The translations under genes and the position numbers were made by a program. A stretch of DNA of 64,000 nucleotides from Fodinicola feengrottensis. GTDB lineage: Bacteria > Actinomycetota > Actinomycetes > Mycobacteriales > HKI-0501. Numbering within the stretch: the stretch's first letter is position 1; every line of letters begins with the position of its first letter. The stretch is from the NCBI RefSeq assembly GCF_010993775.1, contig NZ_WOTO01000021.1:62001-126000 (forward strand), read 5' to 3'. Below the pieces are notes generated by a model that saw only the letters and a program-made list of their open reading frames with translations, made no database searches and was not told where the DNA came from. Below are positions 20,276-31,869 of the stretch, one piece after another.

Positions 20276-20795
20276 CGGCTCGAGTGCTGGTTGCGGGTGT
20301 CGGCAACATTTTCCTGAACGACGACGGATTCGGCGTCGAGGTGGTCCGGCGGCTGGCCGCCGAAACGTTGCCCGACTGGGTCGACGTCGCCGACTACGGC
20401 ATTCGCGGCATGCACCTCGCGTACGACGTGACCAGTCGCGGCGACGGGCTGGAGACCATGATCCTGGTCGATGCCATGGCCCGCGGCGAAAAGCCGGGCA
20501 CCGTCAGCGTGCTGGAGGTCGATCCGGAACGGCCGGCGGACTATGTTCTGCCGTCCAGCCCGATCGACGCGCACGGAATGCAGCCGGATGTCGTTTTGGA
20601 TTTGATTACCCTGCTCGGCGGCAAAAAGCCGGGCGGGTGTTGGTGGTTGGTTGTGAACCGGCCGAACTCGAACCGGAAATCGGGCTCACCCCGGCGGTCG
20701 CCGCCGCGGTGCCCGGCGCGGTCGAGGCGGTCAAAGGACTCATTCGCGAACACGACGGCAGTGACCGTCGGCTGAATGCCGGATCGGAGGTGTAA
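20272..20795 (+). CDS. Hydrogenase maturation endopeptidase (HyaD/HupD family)
   Basis: The protein of about 174 residues starts VLVAGVGNIFLNDDGFGVEVV, the conserved N-terminus of nickel-dependent hydrogenase proteases, with the Asp that senses bound nickel in NDDGFG. SSPIDAHGMQPDVVL supplies the conserved His. The enzyme removes the C-terminal extension of the large subunit once nickel is inserted. The frame breaks near 20635 (after LLGGKKPG) and resumes as VLVVGCEPAELEPEIGLTPA, the usual family ending. Confidence 0.85.
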
Positions 20796-20798
20796 AGA

Positions 20799-20906
20799 AT
20801 GTTACGTCGATTTATGACCTTGGTGATGCTGGGAGGCATCGGATACGTGGTCTACAAATTAGTTGCCCCGGACGTCAAGCGTTATCTCGAGATCAGCCAG
20901 ATGTAG
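20799..20906 (+). CDS. 35-residue single-pass membrane peptide in the hydrogenase operon
   Basis: This is a short open frame just 3 bases after the protease gene, preceded by GGAGGTGTAAAG. The product has a basic start (MLRRF), one hydrophobic helix (about residues 6-22, TLVMLGGIGYVVYKLV) and a polar C-terminal tail (VKRYLEISQM). Its position, ribosome-binding site and membrane helix argue that it is real. It may belong to the DUF6893 small-protein family, but that is from memory of the pattern only. A membrane tether or small subunit for the hydrogenase complex is possible. Confidence 0.65.
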   Translation: MLRRFMTLVMLGGIGYVVYKLVAPDVKRYLEISQM

Positions 20907-20940
20907 TCGCAAGCAGTGCCGTAGGTATGGAGGCAGTCAT

Positions 20941-21213
20941 ATGTGCTTGGGCATCCCTGGAGAGATCATCGAGATTCTCCACGACAAGCCGGATCTCGCC
21001 ATGGTGGACGTCAGTGGCGTACGCCGGGCCATCAACATCGGCCTGTTGGAGGACGACCCGCCGGTGCCGGGCGACTGGATCCTGATCCACGTCGGTTTCG
21101 CGTTGTCGAAAATCGATGAGGGTGAAGCCAAAGCCGCGCTGGAATTCCTGGAGGGCATCGGTCAGGCGTACGCCGACGAGATAGCCGCCCTGCTGGAATC
21201 GTCCATAGATTGA
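20941..21213 (+). CDS. hypC: Hydrogenase assembly chaperone HypC
   Basis: This intact 90-residue protein begins MCLGIPGEI; the second-position Cys binds the Fe(CN)2CO unit and the large-subunit precursor. GDWILIHVGFALSKID is the standard beta-barrel segment. HypC shuttles between HypD and the hydrogenase large subunit. A GGAGG ribosome-binding site lies about 8 bases upstream. This is the canonical copy, in contrast to the HypC-like gene at 12575. Confidence 0.93.
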   Translation: MCLGIPGEIIEILHDKPDLAMVDVSGVRRAINIGLLEDDPPVPGDWILIHVGFALSKIDEGEAKAALEFLEGIGQAYADEIAALLESSID

Positions 21214-21238
21214 GCCATAGATTTGAGGAGGTGCCGGC

Positions 21239-22390
21239 GTGCGATACGTCGACGAGTTCCGCGACGCGGAGAAGGCACGTGCCCTGTCCGCTCGCATAGC
21301 CAGCCTGTGCGAACCCGGCCGGCACTACAAATTCATGGAGGTGTGCGGCGGGCACACCCACACGATCTACAAGCACGGCCTCGAAGACTACCTTCCGGAA
21401 ACCATCGAACTCGTGCACGGACCGGGTTGCCCGGTCTGCGTTATCCCGATGGGCCGGGTCGATGACTCGATCTACATCGCCCGGCAACCGGACGTCCTCA
21501 TGACGTCCTTCGGTGACATGATGCGGGTGCCCGGCGGCAACGGGTCGTTCTTCGACTCCAATGCCGAGGGCACCAACATCAAGATGGTCTATTCACCGCT
21601 GGATTCGCTGAAGATCGCCCGGCAGAATCCAGACCAGCGAGTCGTCTTCATGGCCATTGGATTCGAGACCACCGCGCCATCGACGGCGATGACGATCCTG
21701 CGCGCGGCCGCCGAAGGCCTGGAGAACTTCAGCGTTTTCTGCAACCACGTGACGATCATTCCGGCGATCAAGGCGATTCTGGACTCGCCGGACCTGCGGC
21801 TCGACGGCTTTATCGGCCCCGGCCACGTTTCCACCGTGATTGGATGCCGGCCCTATGAGTTCATCACTACCGATTACCACAAACCAATCGTGGTGGCGGG
21901 ATTCGAGCCATTGGACATTCTGCAGTCCATCTACATGCTGATGCTGCAGCTGTCCGAGGGGCGCTGCGAGGTCGAGAACCAGTATTCGCGGGTGGTGCCA
22001 TGGGACGGGAACCTGGTCGCCCTGAAGGCGATCACCGAGACGATGGAACTGCGGCCGTATTTCGAATGGCGCGGGCTCGGCTTCATCTCGCAGTCCGCCA
22101 TGCAGGTCAAGGAAAAGTACGCGAGGTTCGACGCCGAGCGGATCTTCAACATGCCCGGACTGCGAGTCGCGGACCCAAAGGCCTGCCAGTGCGGCGAAGT
22201 TCTCAAGGGCGTGCTGAAGCCGTGGGAATGCAAGGTGTTCGGCACCGCGTGTACGCCGGAGACACCCATCGGTACGTGCATGGTCTCGCCTGAGGGCGCC
22301 TGTGCGGCGTATTACAACTTCGGCCGGTTCACCCGCCAGCGCGTCAAAGAGGCCACCGCGGTAGCCACCACGGAAGCGAGCAAGGTGTGA
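21239..22390 (+). CDS. hypD: Hydrogenase maturation protein HypD
   Basis: This intact 383-residue scaffold assembles the Fe(CN)2CO group. Conserved segments include FMEVCGGHTHTIYKHGL (with the key Cys), HGPGCPVCVIP, GFETTAPSTA and GFEPLDILQSIYMLM. The C-terminal cysteine set for the [4Fe-4S] cluster is present (ACQCGEVL ... WECKVFGTACTP ... GTCMVSPEGAC). GTG 21239 follows a TTGAGGAGG ribosome-binding site. The stop overlaps hypE by 4 bases. Confidence 0.95.
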   Translation: MRYVDEFRDAEKARALSARIASLCEPGRHYKFMEVCGGHTHTIYKHGLEDYLPETIELVHGPGCPVCVIPMGRVDDSIYIARQPDVLMTSFGDMMRVPGGNGSFFDSNAEGTNIKMVYSPLDSLKIARQNPDQRVVFMAIGFETTAPSTAMTILRAAAEGLENFSVFCNHVTIIPAIKAILDSPDLRLDGFIGPGHVSTVIGCRPYEFITTDYHKPIVVAGFEPLDILQSIYMLMLQLSEGRCEVENQYSRVVPWDGNLVALKAITETMELRPYFEWRGLGFISQSAMQVKEKYARFDAERIFNMPGLRVADPKACQCGEVLKGVLKPWECKVFGTACTPETPIGTCMVSPEGACAAYYNFGRFTRQRVKEATAVATTEASKV

Positions 22391-23594
22391 GCGGCGTGCC
22401 GGAGTCCTCTGGCGTACAAGAACACCCGACCGACCAGCCGCCCGCGGCGAACTGGGTCGAGGAGGCGATGGCCGAGCATCACGCGACCGAGCACGAACTG
22501 GTGCCCACTCCGGGCACTCGCCATGCCAGCCGCGAGCAGCAGGTGCTGGACCGGATCGACAAGGCCCGGCGGCGCCGGCCAAAAATGAAGGAACAGCGGA
22601 TCACCTCGTCCCACGGTGCCGGCGGCAAAGCGACGCACACCCTGATCGAGGCGATTTTCGCGCCAGCTTTCAGCAACCCCCTGCTGGACAAGATGGAGGA
22701 CAGCGCCGCGCTGACCGTTGGCGACGCCCGGCTGGCCTTCACCACCGACTCGTACGTCGTGTCGCCGATCTTTTTCCCCGGCGGCAACATCGGCGACCTG
22801 GCGGTGAACGGCACGGTCAACGACCTGTCGGTGGCCGGCGCGACGCCACTCTATTTGTCCGCCGGTTTCATTCTGGAGGAAGGCTTTCCGGTAGCCGACC
22901 TGCAGCGGATCGTGGACTCGATGGCGGCCGCCGCGGCGGCCGCCGGCGTACAGATTGTCACCGGTGACACCAAAGTTGTGCAGCGTGGCAAGGCGGACGG
23001 CTGCTATATCAACACCTCAGGCGTCGGCGTCCGCGAACACAGCACGGACTTTGGTGTCGACCAAGTCAAACCCGGCGATGTGGTGATCGTCTCCGGACCG
23101 ATCGGCGACCACGGCGTGACTGTCATGTTGGCTCGCGGCGAGCTCGACATCATGTCCGACATCACGTCCGACACGGCCGCGGTGAACGGTCTGGTGGCCC
23201 GGCTTTTGGCTGGTACGAACGGTGTCCGGGCCATGCGGGACGCGACCCGCGGCGGGGTGGCGACCATTCTCAACGAGTGGCCAAAGGCGCGAACGTCGCG
23301 GTCGTCGTCAACGAGGCAGCGGTGCCCGTACGCACCGAGGTCCGCGGCGCATCGGAGTTGCTCGGCATCGATCCGCTTTACGTGGCCTGCGAAGGGCGGA
23401 TCGTGGTGATCGTGGCCGGCGACTGCGCTGACGAGGCGCTGGCCGCGATGCGGTCGCATCCACTCGGCGAACAGGCCGCGGTCATTGGCAAAGTCGTCGA
23501 CGACCCGCCAGGTTTGGTGCTGCTGAACACCACCTTCGGCGGCACCCGGATCGTCGACCTGCTGGTGGGTGACCCGCTGCCGAGGATCTGCTGA
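22387..23594 (+). CDS. hypE: Hydrogenase maturation protein HypE with N-terminal extension
   Basis: HypE dehydrates the S-carbamoyl group transferred by HypF to make the cyanide ligands. ITSSHGAGGKATHTLIE starts the conserved ATP-binding domain, GDTKVV and ATRGGVATIL follow, and the essential C-terminal Cys is intact in DPLPRIC. About 70 hydrophilic residues, including AMAEHHATEHE and a basic stretch, precede the normal start and are unusual. The frame breaks near 23280; one missing base would restore NEVAKGANVAV. Confidence 0.88.
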
Positions 23595-23924
23595 ATGCAC
23601 GAGCTGTCGATCACCCAGAGCATTGTCGAGGCGGTCACTGACAAAACCGGTGACCGCCAAGTCCGCCGGGTGGAGTTGGAGGTCGGCAAGCTCGCCGGGG
23701 TGGTCGCGGACTCGGTGTTGTTCTGCTTCGAACTCGTCACCGAAGGAACGACGTTGGCCGGTGCGCGGCTCGATATCGTGGAGAAGGCCGGGCGCGGCAC
23801 CTGCCGCGGCTGCCGCGCCGACCTGGAGCTGACCACTCTGATCGTGCTCTGCGACTGCGGCAGCGCGGACGTCGATGTGACCGAGGGAACCGAACTGCGG
23901 ATCCGGTCCGTGGAGGTGGTGTGA
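23595..23924 (+). CDS. hypA: Hydrogenase nickel-insertion protein HypA
   Basis: This intact 109-residue protein starts MHELSITQSIVEAV with the nickel-binding His2. The zinc site is CRGC near residue 72 and CDCGS near residue 90. HypA delivers nickel to the large subunit with HypB. It starts directly after the hypE stop and lies 3 bases before hypB, so hypE-hypA-hypB are coupled. Confidence 0.92.
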   Translation: MHELSITQSIVEAVTDKTGDRQVRRVELEVGKLAGVVADSVLFCFELVTEGTTLAGARLDIVEKAGRGTCRGCRADLELTTLIVLCDCGSADVDVTEGTELRIRSVEVV

Positions 23925-23927
23925 GCG

Positions 23928-24799
<872 letters not shown>

Positions 24800-24842
24800 G
24801 ACCCCGCAACGTCACTCTCGCGGTAGGCAGGGCTGGACTTTC

Positions 24843-24904
24843 GTCGAGTGTGGGACTTTATCCCGCACTCGACGTCGAGTGTGGGGTTTTGTCCCGCAGT
24901 CGAC
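24843..24904. terminator. Two adjacent hairpins between hypB and hypF
   Basis: The first hairpin pairs GTCGAGTGTGGGA (24843-24855) with TCCCGCACTCGAC (24861-24873). The second, directly abutting, pairs GTCGAGTGTGGGG (24874-24886) with GTCCCGCAGTCGAC (24891-24904) around a TTTT loop. The two units are near-identical in sequence. They sit where the convergent hypB and hypF messages end and could terminate both; the duplicated arms also resemble a small palindromic repeat element. Confidence 0.6.
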
Positions 24905-27353
24905 GCTCCGACTACGGGCGGCCGGAAAGGTCGCGCTGCGGCGACGGCCGCCTGGCCGAAGCTGATGCCGCCGTCGTTGGGTGGCACTCGGGAATGCGTC
25001 AGCACCCGGAACCCAGCACCCCCGAGACCCGCCACCACGCCTTCCACCAGCAGTAAATTCTGGAAGACCCCGCCGGACAACGCCACCACGTCCACGCCAG
25101 TACGGTCTCGGAGTTGGCCGCACACCCGTACCACCAAGTCGACCAGTCCATTGTGGACACGAGCGGCGATCACCGGTCCTGGGACGCCGGCACGTACGTC
25201 GTCAGCAACCGCTCGTACGAGATCGACCCCCTGGACTTCGAGCGTCTCACCATCGAGCACCGCGAGCCGATAGTGGCCCTTTTCGGTACGGTCAGCGAGT
25301 TGTTCAAGTTCGACCGCGGCCTGACCCTCGTAATTGATCGCCTCCCGGACGCCGACGATCGCGGCGACGGCGTCCAGCAGCCGGCCAGCACTGGAGGTCA
25401 GTGGCGCGTTGATCCCACGCCTGGCCATCGTGACCACAGTGGACCAGTCGCCCTCATGTCGCTGCGAGAGTACCGAGAAGTCGTCGATGCCGGCCGCGTC
25501 CAAATAGGCGGCGGCCATCCGCCACGGCTGTTTGATCGCGGCCGCGCCGCCGGGCATCGCGACCGGCGCGAGCCGGCCGACCCGGGTGAAGCCGACCAGA
25601 TCGGCGAGCAGGAACTCACCACCCCAGATGGTCCCATCGGTACCAAAGCCGGTGCCGTCGAAGGCAACCCCAATGACCGGCCCCGACTCACCGTTGTCGG
25701 CCAGGCAGGACGCGATGTGGGCATGGTGATGCTGGACTCCAACAAGCTCGACGTTTTCCAGCTCCATAGCGTATTTTGTGGACAGGTATTCGGGATGCAG
25801 GTCGTGCGCGACCACCGCTGGCTCGATGTCGAAGAGGCGGCCAAAATGTGCGATGCCTTCGGTGTACGAGCGCAGGGTCTGATAGTTCTCCAGGTCGCCG
25901 ATGTGGTGCGAGACAAAGGCGTGCCGCCCTTTGGCCCAGGCAGAAGGTGTTTTTTTGCTCTGCTCCGCAGGCCAGCAGCGGTTGTGGTGTCTCAGGACGC
26001 AAAGTCAGCGGCTCCGGCACGTATCCGCGGGAGCGCGGATCATCATGGGGCGGCCGCCGACCGAGCGAGCCACCGAGTCATCCGTACGGATGTGGATCGG
26101 CCGGTCATGGGTGAGGAATGCGTCGGCGATGGTGCCGAGCCGGGCCAGCGCGTCGGCATCCTCGTAGGCGATGGGCTCATCGGAAGTGTTGCCGCTGGTC
26201 AGCACGATCGGGCCGCCGACCGCCCGCAGCAACAGGTGGTGCAGCGGCGTGTACGCCAGCATGAGGCCGAGTTGGCGGTTGCCGGGCGCGACGGATTTCG
26301 CTAGCGCGGTGCCCTCCCTCCGGTCGCACAGCACGATCGGCCGCCGCCAACCGCTGAGCAGTTTCCGCGCCGCCGCGTCCAGCGAACACCATTCGCGGGC
26401 ATCGTCCACTGTGGCCACCATCACCGCGAAAGGCTTGTCCTCACGGTGTTTGCGGCTGCGCAGGGTTGCCACCGCCGGCTCGTCAGTGGCCAGCACAGCC
26501 AAGTGATAGCCGCCGATTCCCTTGATGGCCAAAACCGCCCCGGCCCGCAACATCTCAGCCGCGGTGGGCAAACTCGGCCCGGCCAACGGCTGGCCGGCGG
26601 AGTCGAGCAGATCCAACCGCGGCCCACAGTCAGGACAACACACCGGCTGCGCGTGGAACCGCCGGTCCGCCGGATCATGGTATTCGGTCTCGCACCGGGC
26701 ACATATGGGGAATTTAGCCATGGTGGTGAAAGGCCGGTCGTACGGGACGTCCTTGACGATGGTGAAACGCGGTCCGCAGTTGGTGCAGTTGACAAACGGA
26801 TACTGGTAACGCCGGTCGGCTGGGTCGTCCAGCTCCGCAAGGCAGTCCGCGCAGGTGGCACTGTCCGCCGACACCAAAGTGTTGCGCTGGGCCTGCGTTT
26901 GGCTGGCGACAATGGCGAAAGCCGGCCAACCGACCGGGTCGGCGACAGTGGATTCCACCTTTTCCACCACCGCCAGCGGCGGCGCCTGCGCTCGTACGGC
27001 CGCGATGAAGCGCGCCAAAGTGTCCGGATCGGCCTCCACGTCCAACAGGACGCCGGAAGAATCGTTGCGCACCTGTCCGGTCACCCCGAGCCGGTTCGCC
27101 AATGCGTAGACAAACGGCCGAAAACCGACGCCCTGCACGACACCCTCAACCCGTACCAGCCTGCGCTCCCGCCCGGACATAGCCGCAGTCTGCTCCCTGC
27201 CGGCCCCGCCGTCCAGCGCCCAGAATGCACCGCGTTGATGGCAGCGGTCTGATAAAAGCCAGAAATTCCCTGGTTTTCCTTGCGCCTGACGCATAACAAT
27301 GACTGTCGCGACAACACGGGCCTACCCTGTCGATTCGACAAGGAGGGCGGAGA

Positions 27354-27794
27354 ATGCGCTACGACCACGCGCTGTCCGGTCCGCTGTCGCCCGACGGCAT
27401 GCTCGCGCTTTTCGACGTGGCCATCGTCGAGCCAGTGTCCGAACCTTCACGGCAGCGCCACTACGAGCACTGGTGCATCGAGCTTCAGCAGCGGGCCGCG
27501 AGCCTCGGCATCCGGTGGACGCCCGCCGCCGGTGTGGCGGCCGTCTTCACCCGGATGACCCCCGACCGATTGACCGACATCCTGCTCCGGATCATCGAGA
27601 CCACACCGGTTTTCCCGCTCCCCACCGGCACCGATCCATTGCCGTCCCCCGGCGGCCTCGCCGCCCTCGGCGAGGCCCGGCTCACACCGCCCCACACCGG
27701 ACTGAGCCGGGCCGCCCGCCAGCCTTTCACTCGGGGTTTGTCAGGTCAGGTGAGGGTCGCGCGTACGGCAGCGCCCGGCTCCGCACCGGCCTGA
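27354..27794 (+). CDS. Hypothetical protein
   Basis: A GACAAGGAGGGCGGAGA ribosome-binding site precedes the ATG, supporting translation. The 146-residue product (MRYDHALSGPLSPDGMLALFD, then IELQQRAASLGIRWTPAAG and MTPDRLTDILLRII) shows no recognised domain, signal or membrane helix. The 3' end overlaps the convergent hydrolase by about 50 bases. A one-base shift around 27720 would give a stop near 27750 and remove the overlap, so the C-terminus is uncertain. It is divergent from hypF but separated from it by 170 bases. Confidence 0.5.
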   Translation: MRYDHALSGPLSPDGMLALFDVAIVEPVSEPSRQRHYEHWCIELQQRAASLGIRWTPAAGVAAVFTRMTPDRLTDILLRIIETTPVFPLPTGTDPLPSPGGLAALGEARLTPPHTGLSRAARQPFTRGLSGQVRVARTAAPGSAPA

Positions 27795-28418
27795 GCGACG
27801 ACGACGCCCTCGGGCGTACGGATGGAGGAACGACCCGCGGTCTTGGAGAACCCGCCGCCGGTCGACCCCGCGCAGCTCGCGAAGGCCACCCAGACCCGGT
27901 GGTCAGCAACGATCCGGCGGGCCCGCGATTCGATGACATCGGCGGCGTTCTCGACGAGGCCGCCGACGTACGCGTCGATGCCGAGCGCGGCGGTGTCCGC
28001 GGCGTGCTCCGGATGGCCAGTGTCTTTGCAGATGGGCGAGTCCGAGGCGCCACCCGTCCACGGCCAGCACCGCTGGGTTCTGCGCCGGCACGAACCGCTC
28101 GGCCTCTGCCGCGCCGAGGTTGATCTTCCGGTACACCACGGTGGCGTCGGAGCTGTCGACGGCCAGCATCCCGATGCATGGCCCCGCGAGCGGCGCTCCA
28201 ACCAGCGCCAGCGCGCCGGCCGCGACGCATGCCTGGATGATCGGCGCCAGCCGCGGGTCGTCGGGGCTGACCAACGGCGCGTCCAGCTCGTACCCGGTCA
28301 GCGACAGCTCAGGAAAGACCACTACCCGCGCACCGGCACGCCGTACGACCGCGGCCTGCGTTTGGGCGTTCGCGCTCACGTCGTACGACACCAGGGCCGG
28401 TTGGGCGACCGCGATCAC
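27746..28418 (-). CDS. Carbon-nitrogen hydrolase (nitrilase superfamily)
   Basis: The protein of about 224 residues has the nitrilase-superfamily catalytic triad. Glu is in VVVFPELSLTGYEL, Lys in VVYRKINLG and Cys in ICKDTGHPEHA. It hydrolyses an amide or nitrile; the substrate is not identifiable. GTG at 28418 begins the conserved IAVAQPALVSYDV strand and is the most likely start. The frame breaks near 28035, just before the catalytic Cys. Confidence 0.8.
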
Positions 28419-28477
28419 CAGCGAGCTGGCCTCATGACGTCCGACCGTACGCGCCAGTGAATATGGACACATCGGAT

Positions 28478-28527
28478 ATCAGGAACACGTCAGGAATTTG
28501 GCGTCGGTGTCAAGAACGCGTTAGGGG
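28478..28527 (+). promoter_or_regulatory. Candidate KdpE-binding repeats upstream of kdpE
   Basis: The stretch contains ATCAGGAA (28478), GTCAGGAA (28489), GTCAAGAA (28509) and GTTAGGGG (28520). The first pair and the last pair are each spaced by 11 bases, the spacing used by OmpR/PhoB-family regulators. The units match the GTCAAG repeats in front of kdpFABC, which suggests that KdpE also controls its own gene. Confidence 0.45.
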
Positions 28528-28633
28528 CTCTCACCGAAGGCGCCCGCCCGACACACGATGTGCGGCGTGACAGCAAAAGAATCTCCATCGGCACTGGCCT
28601 GAAATGGAGAACAAGCGGCGGTCGGCGGGACGT

Positions 28634-29310
28634 ATGGACACCGTATTGGTAGTCGACGACGAGGCTCCGCTGCGGCGAGCGCTGCGGGTGAACCTGCGGG
28701 CCCGCGGGTACGACGTACAAACCGCCGCGGATGGCCGTACGGCCCTGGAGGTCGCCGCGAAACGACAACCGGACCTGGTGATCGTGGACCTCGGCCTGCC
28801 GGACATCGACGGTGTGGAGGTCGTCCGCGGGCTGCGCGGCTGGACCAGTGTTCCGATCATCGTGCTGTCGGCTCGTACCGAACAGTCCGACAAGGTGTCA
28901 GCGCTGGACGCGGGCGCCGACGACTACGTGACGAAGCCATTCGGTATGGACGAGCTGCTGGCCCGGATGCGGGCCGCGTTGCGCCGCGGCACGGTCGCCG
29001 ACGAACGGCCGGTCATCACCACCGCCGACTTCAGCATCGACCTGGCGCGCGAAAACGGGTCGTCACCCAGGCCGGCGAGATCCGGCTGACGCCGACCGAG
29101 TGGAGCATCCTGTCCATCCTCGCCCGGCACCGCGGCAAGCTGGTCGGCCAACGTCAACTGCTCCAGGAAGTGTGGGGCCCGCGGTACGGCACCGAGACCA
29201 ACTACCTGCGGGTTTACGTGGCTCAGCTGCGCCGCAAGCTGGAGCCCGACCACGCTCGGCCGCGCTACCTGGTGACCGAACCGGGCCTGGGCTACCGGCT
29301 GGACGCCTGA
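28634..29310 (+). CDS. kdpE: KdpE response regulator
   Basis: The protein of about 225 residues starts MDTVLVVDDEAPLRRAL. The phospho-acceptor Asp is in LVIVDLGLPDIDG and the conserved Lys in DDYVTKPFGMDE. The winged-helix output domain follows (RLTPTEWSILSILARH, YGTETNYLRVYVAQLRRKLE). It is an OmpR-family activator of kdpFABC under potassium limitation or osmotic stress. The frame breaks near 29055 between the two domains. The 3' end overlaps the convergent kdpD by 19 bases, an unusual layout because kdpD and kdpE normally form one operon. Confidence 0.9.
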
Positions 29311-31826
29311 GCGGCTTCGGCTCGTACGGCCGGCAGCGCGATCACCATCGTCACGCCACCTCCCGGGGTGTCTTCGGGTGTCAGCGTCCCGCCCATCGCC
29401 TCGGTGAACCCGCGGGCGACCGCGAGACCGAGCCCAACGCCAGTGGTCGTGTCTCGGTCACCAAGGCGCTGGAAGGGCGCGAAAACCCGCTCTCGATCGT
29501 CCGCGCGGATGCCCGGTCCGCGGTCGATGACCCGCAGCTCGACCCGGTCGAGGTGGGCGCTGGCAGTCACTGTCACCAGACCGGTTGGCGCATGTCGTAC
29601 GGCGTTGGACACCACGTTGGCGACGACCCGCTCCAGCAGACCCGGGTCAGCGAAGACGGGACGCTGGATGCCCGGGATGTCCACCTGGATCCGGCCGAGG
29701 TCGTGCTGGTCTATGCCGCGCAGCGCGCGTGAGATGACCTCGTCGTAGCCCACCGGCTGGCAGGTCGCCGTCACCGAACCAGTGTGCAGCCGGCTCATGT
29801 CCAGCAGGTTCGCCACCAGATCGGTCAGTTGGTCGGCGGAGTCATCGATGGTGATCAGCAGTTCCTTGGTGTCGGCTTCGTCGAGCTCGATGTCCTCCGC
29901 ACGCAGGCCCGCGATCGCCGCCTTGATCGAGGCCAGCGGCGTACGCAGGTCATGGCTCACCGCCGCGAGCAGCGCGGTCCGCATCTTGTTGCCTTCGGCC
30001 AGCTTGTCGGCCTCGGCGGCCTGTTTGGCGAGCCGGGCGCGCTGCAACGCGACGGCCGCCTGCTCGGCGAATGACACCAGCACGCGGCGGTCCGCCGCGG
30101 CCAGCGCGCGGGCCCCGCAACAACAGCCGCAAATCGTCGGTGATCGGGATATCCTCGTCCGCGTCGGCGGTCTTGTGACACGGGCTCGGGCCAGCGAAGC
30201 CGGCCACCTGCCAGTGCTCGCGCTCATCCCGATCTCGCTCCAGCATGGTGACCGAAGTCAGCGCGAAGGCCTCCCGGATCTGCTCCAGAAGGCTCGGCAC
30301 GCCCCGGTTTCCGGCCAGTACGCTGCGCGAAAGGGACGCCAGCATCGCGGTTTCGGCGCGCCCCCGAGCCGCCTGGGTGGCCCGCCGGGCGGACCGGTCC
30401 ACCACTGTCGCCACGGCTATCGCGACCGCGATGTAGACCAGCAGCGCGACCACGTTGTTTCGCTCACCGATCGTGAAGCTTCCCACCGGCGGTACGAAAA
30501 ACCAGTTCACGATCAACCCGCCAGCGATGGCCGCCAGCAGCGCTGGGTAGAGGCCACCGACCAAGGCCACCCCGACCACTGCCAGCAAGAACAGCAAAAG
30601 CGCCGAGGCCGGCGTGACATTGGTGCCCAGCGCCAGCAAAACCATCGTCAACGCGGGCAGTCCCACCGCGGCCACGACCATGGCGGCCGTACGCCGACGC
30701 CAGTTCAGCCCACCGGTCAGCTTGGGCAGCCGGCGCCGCAGAATCCCACCGGAATGGCCGTGGGTGACCATGTGTACGTCGATGTCGCCGGAGTCGGCGA
30801 TGACGGTCGCCCCGATCCCCTCGTCGAAGGCGCGGGCCACCCGGGATCGGCGACTGGTGCCGATGACGAGCTGCGTCGCGTTCGTACCGCGGGCGAAATC
30901 CAGCAAGGCGACGGGAATGTCGTCGCCAACGACGGTGTGGAAACTGCCGCCGAGGCTTTCCACCAGCTCGCGCTGTCGGCTGAGTTTGGCTGGCGAGGCG
31001 CCGGTGAGCCCGTCGCTGCGCAGAACATGGACCGCGTGCACCTCACCACCGGCGGACCGGGACGCGATCCGGGCCGCCCGGCGGATCAGCGTCTCGCCTT
31101 CCGGCCCGCCGGTCAGCGCCACCACGACCCGCTCACGCGCCTCCCAGACCCGGCGGATGTCGTGATCCGTACGGTAGCGGTTCAAAACCTCGTCCACCCG
31201 GTCCGCTACCCACAACAGCGCGAGCTCACGCAACGCGGTCAGGTTGCCGACCCGGAAGTAGTTCGACAAGGCCGCGTCGATCCGCTCGGGCGGATAGATG
31301 TTGCCGTGCGACATTCTTTTTCGCAGCGCTTCGGGTGCCATATCCACCAACTCGATCTGGTCGGCACGGCGAACCACCTCGTCCGGAACGGTCTCGCGCT
31401 GCGGCACCCCGGTGATGTGTTCGACTACGCGTTGAGGCTCTCCAAATGCTGCACGTTCACCGTGGACAACACGTCGATGCCGGCAGCCAGCAACTCCTCG
31501 ACGTCCTGCCACCGTTTCTCGTGACGTACGCCCGGAATGTTGGTGTGCGCGAGTTCGTCAACGACGACCAGGCGGGGCCGTCGTTCCAGAATCGCGGCGA
31601 GATCCATTTCGGTGAACGACGTACCGCGGTAGTCAACCAGCCGACGCGGCACAGTTTCCAGCCCTTCGAGCTGGCCTGCGGTGAGCTCGCGGCCGTGCGT
31701 CTCGCAGAATCCGACGACGACATCGCACCCTCGCTTGAGGCGGCGGTGCGCCTCGCCAAGCATCGCGTACGTCTTGCCGACTCCGGGCGCCGCGCCCAGA
31801 TAGATTCGCAGCAGTCCACCGGCCAT
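29292..31826 (-). CDS. kdpD: KdpD sensor histidine kinase
   Basis: The protein of about 845 residues starts MAGGLLRIYLGAAPGVGKTY, with the Walker-type loop of the KdpD sensor domain. A universal-stress-protein domain (RRAARIASRSAGGEVHAVHVL, QLVIGTSRRSR), four membrane helices (LLFLLAVVGVALVGG, VVALLVYIAVAIAVA and neighbours) and a GAF-like segment come next. The kinase core carries AAVSHDLRTPLASIK with the phospho-His, then VIDRGPGI and GVGLGLAVARG. It senses K+ or turgor and phosphorylates KdpE. Frame breaks lie near 31430 and 30115. It is divergent from the kdp structural operon. Confidence 0.9.
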
Positions 31827-31869
31827 GGCTCCAGTTTCCCTCGCGCCGCCGCGCTTTCGAGCGAGCGCC

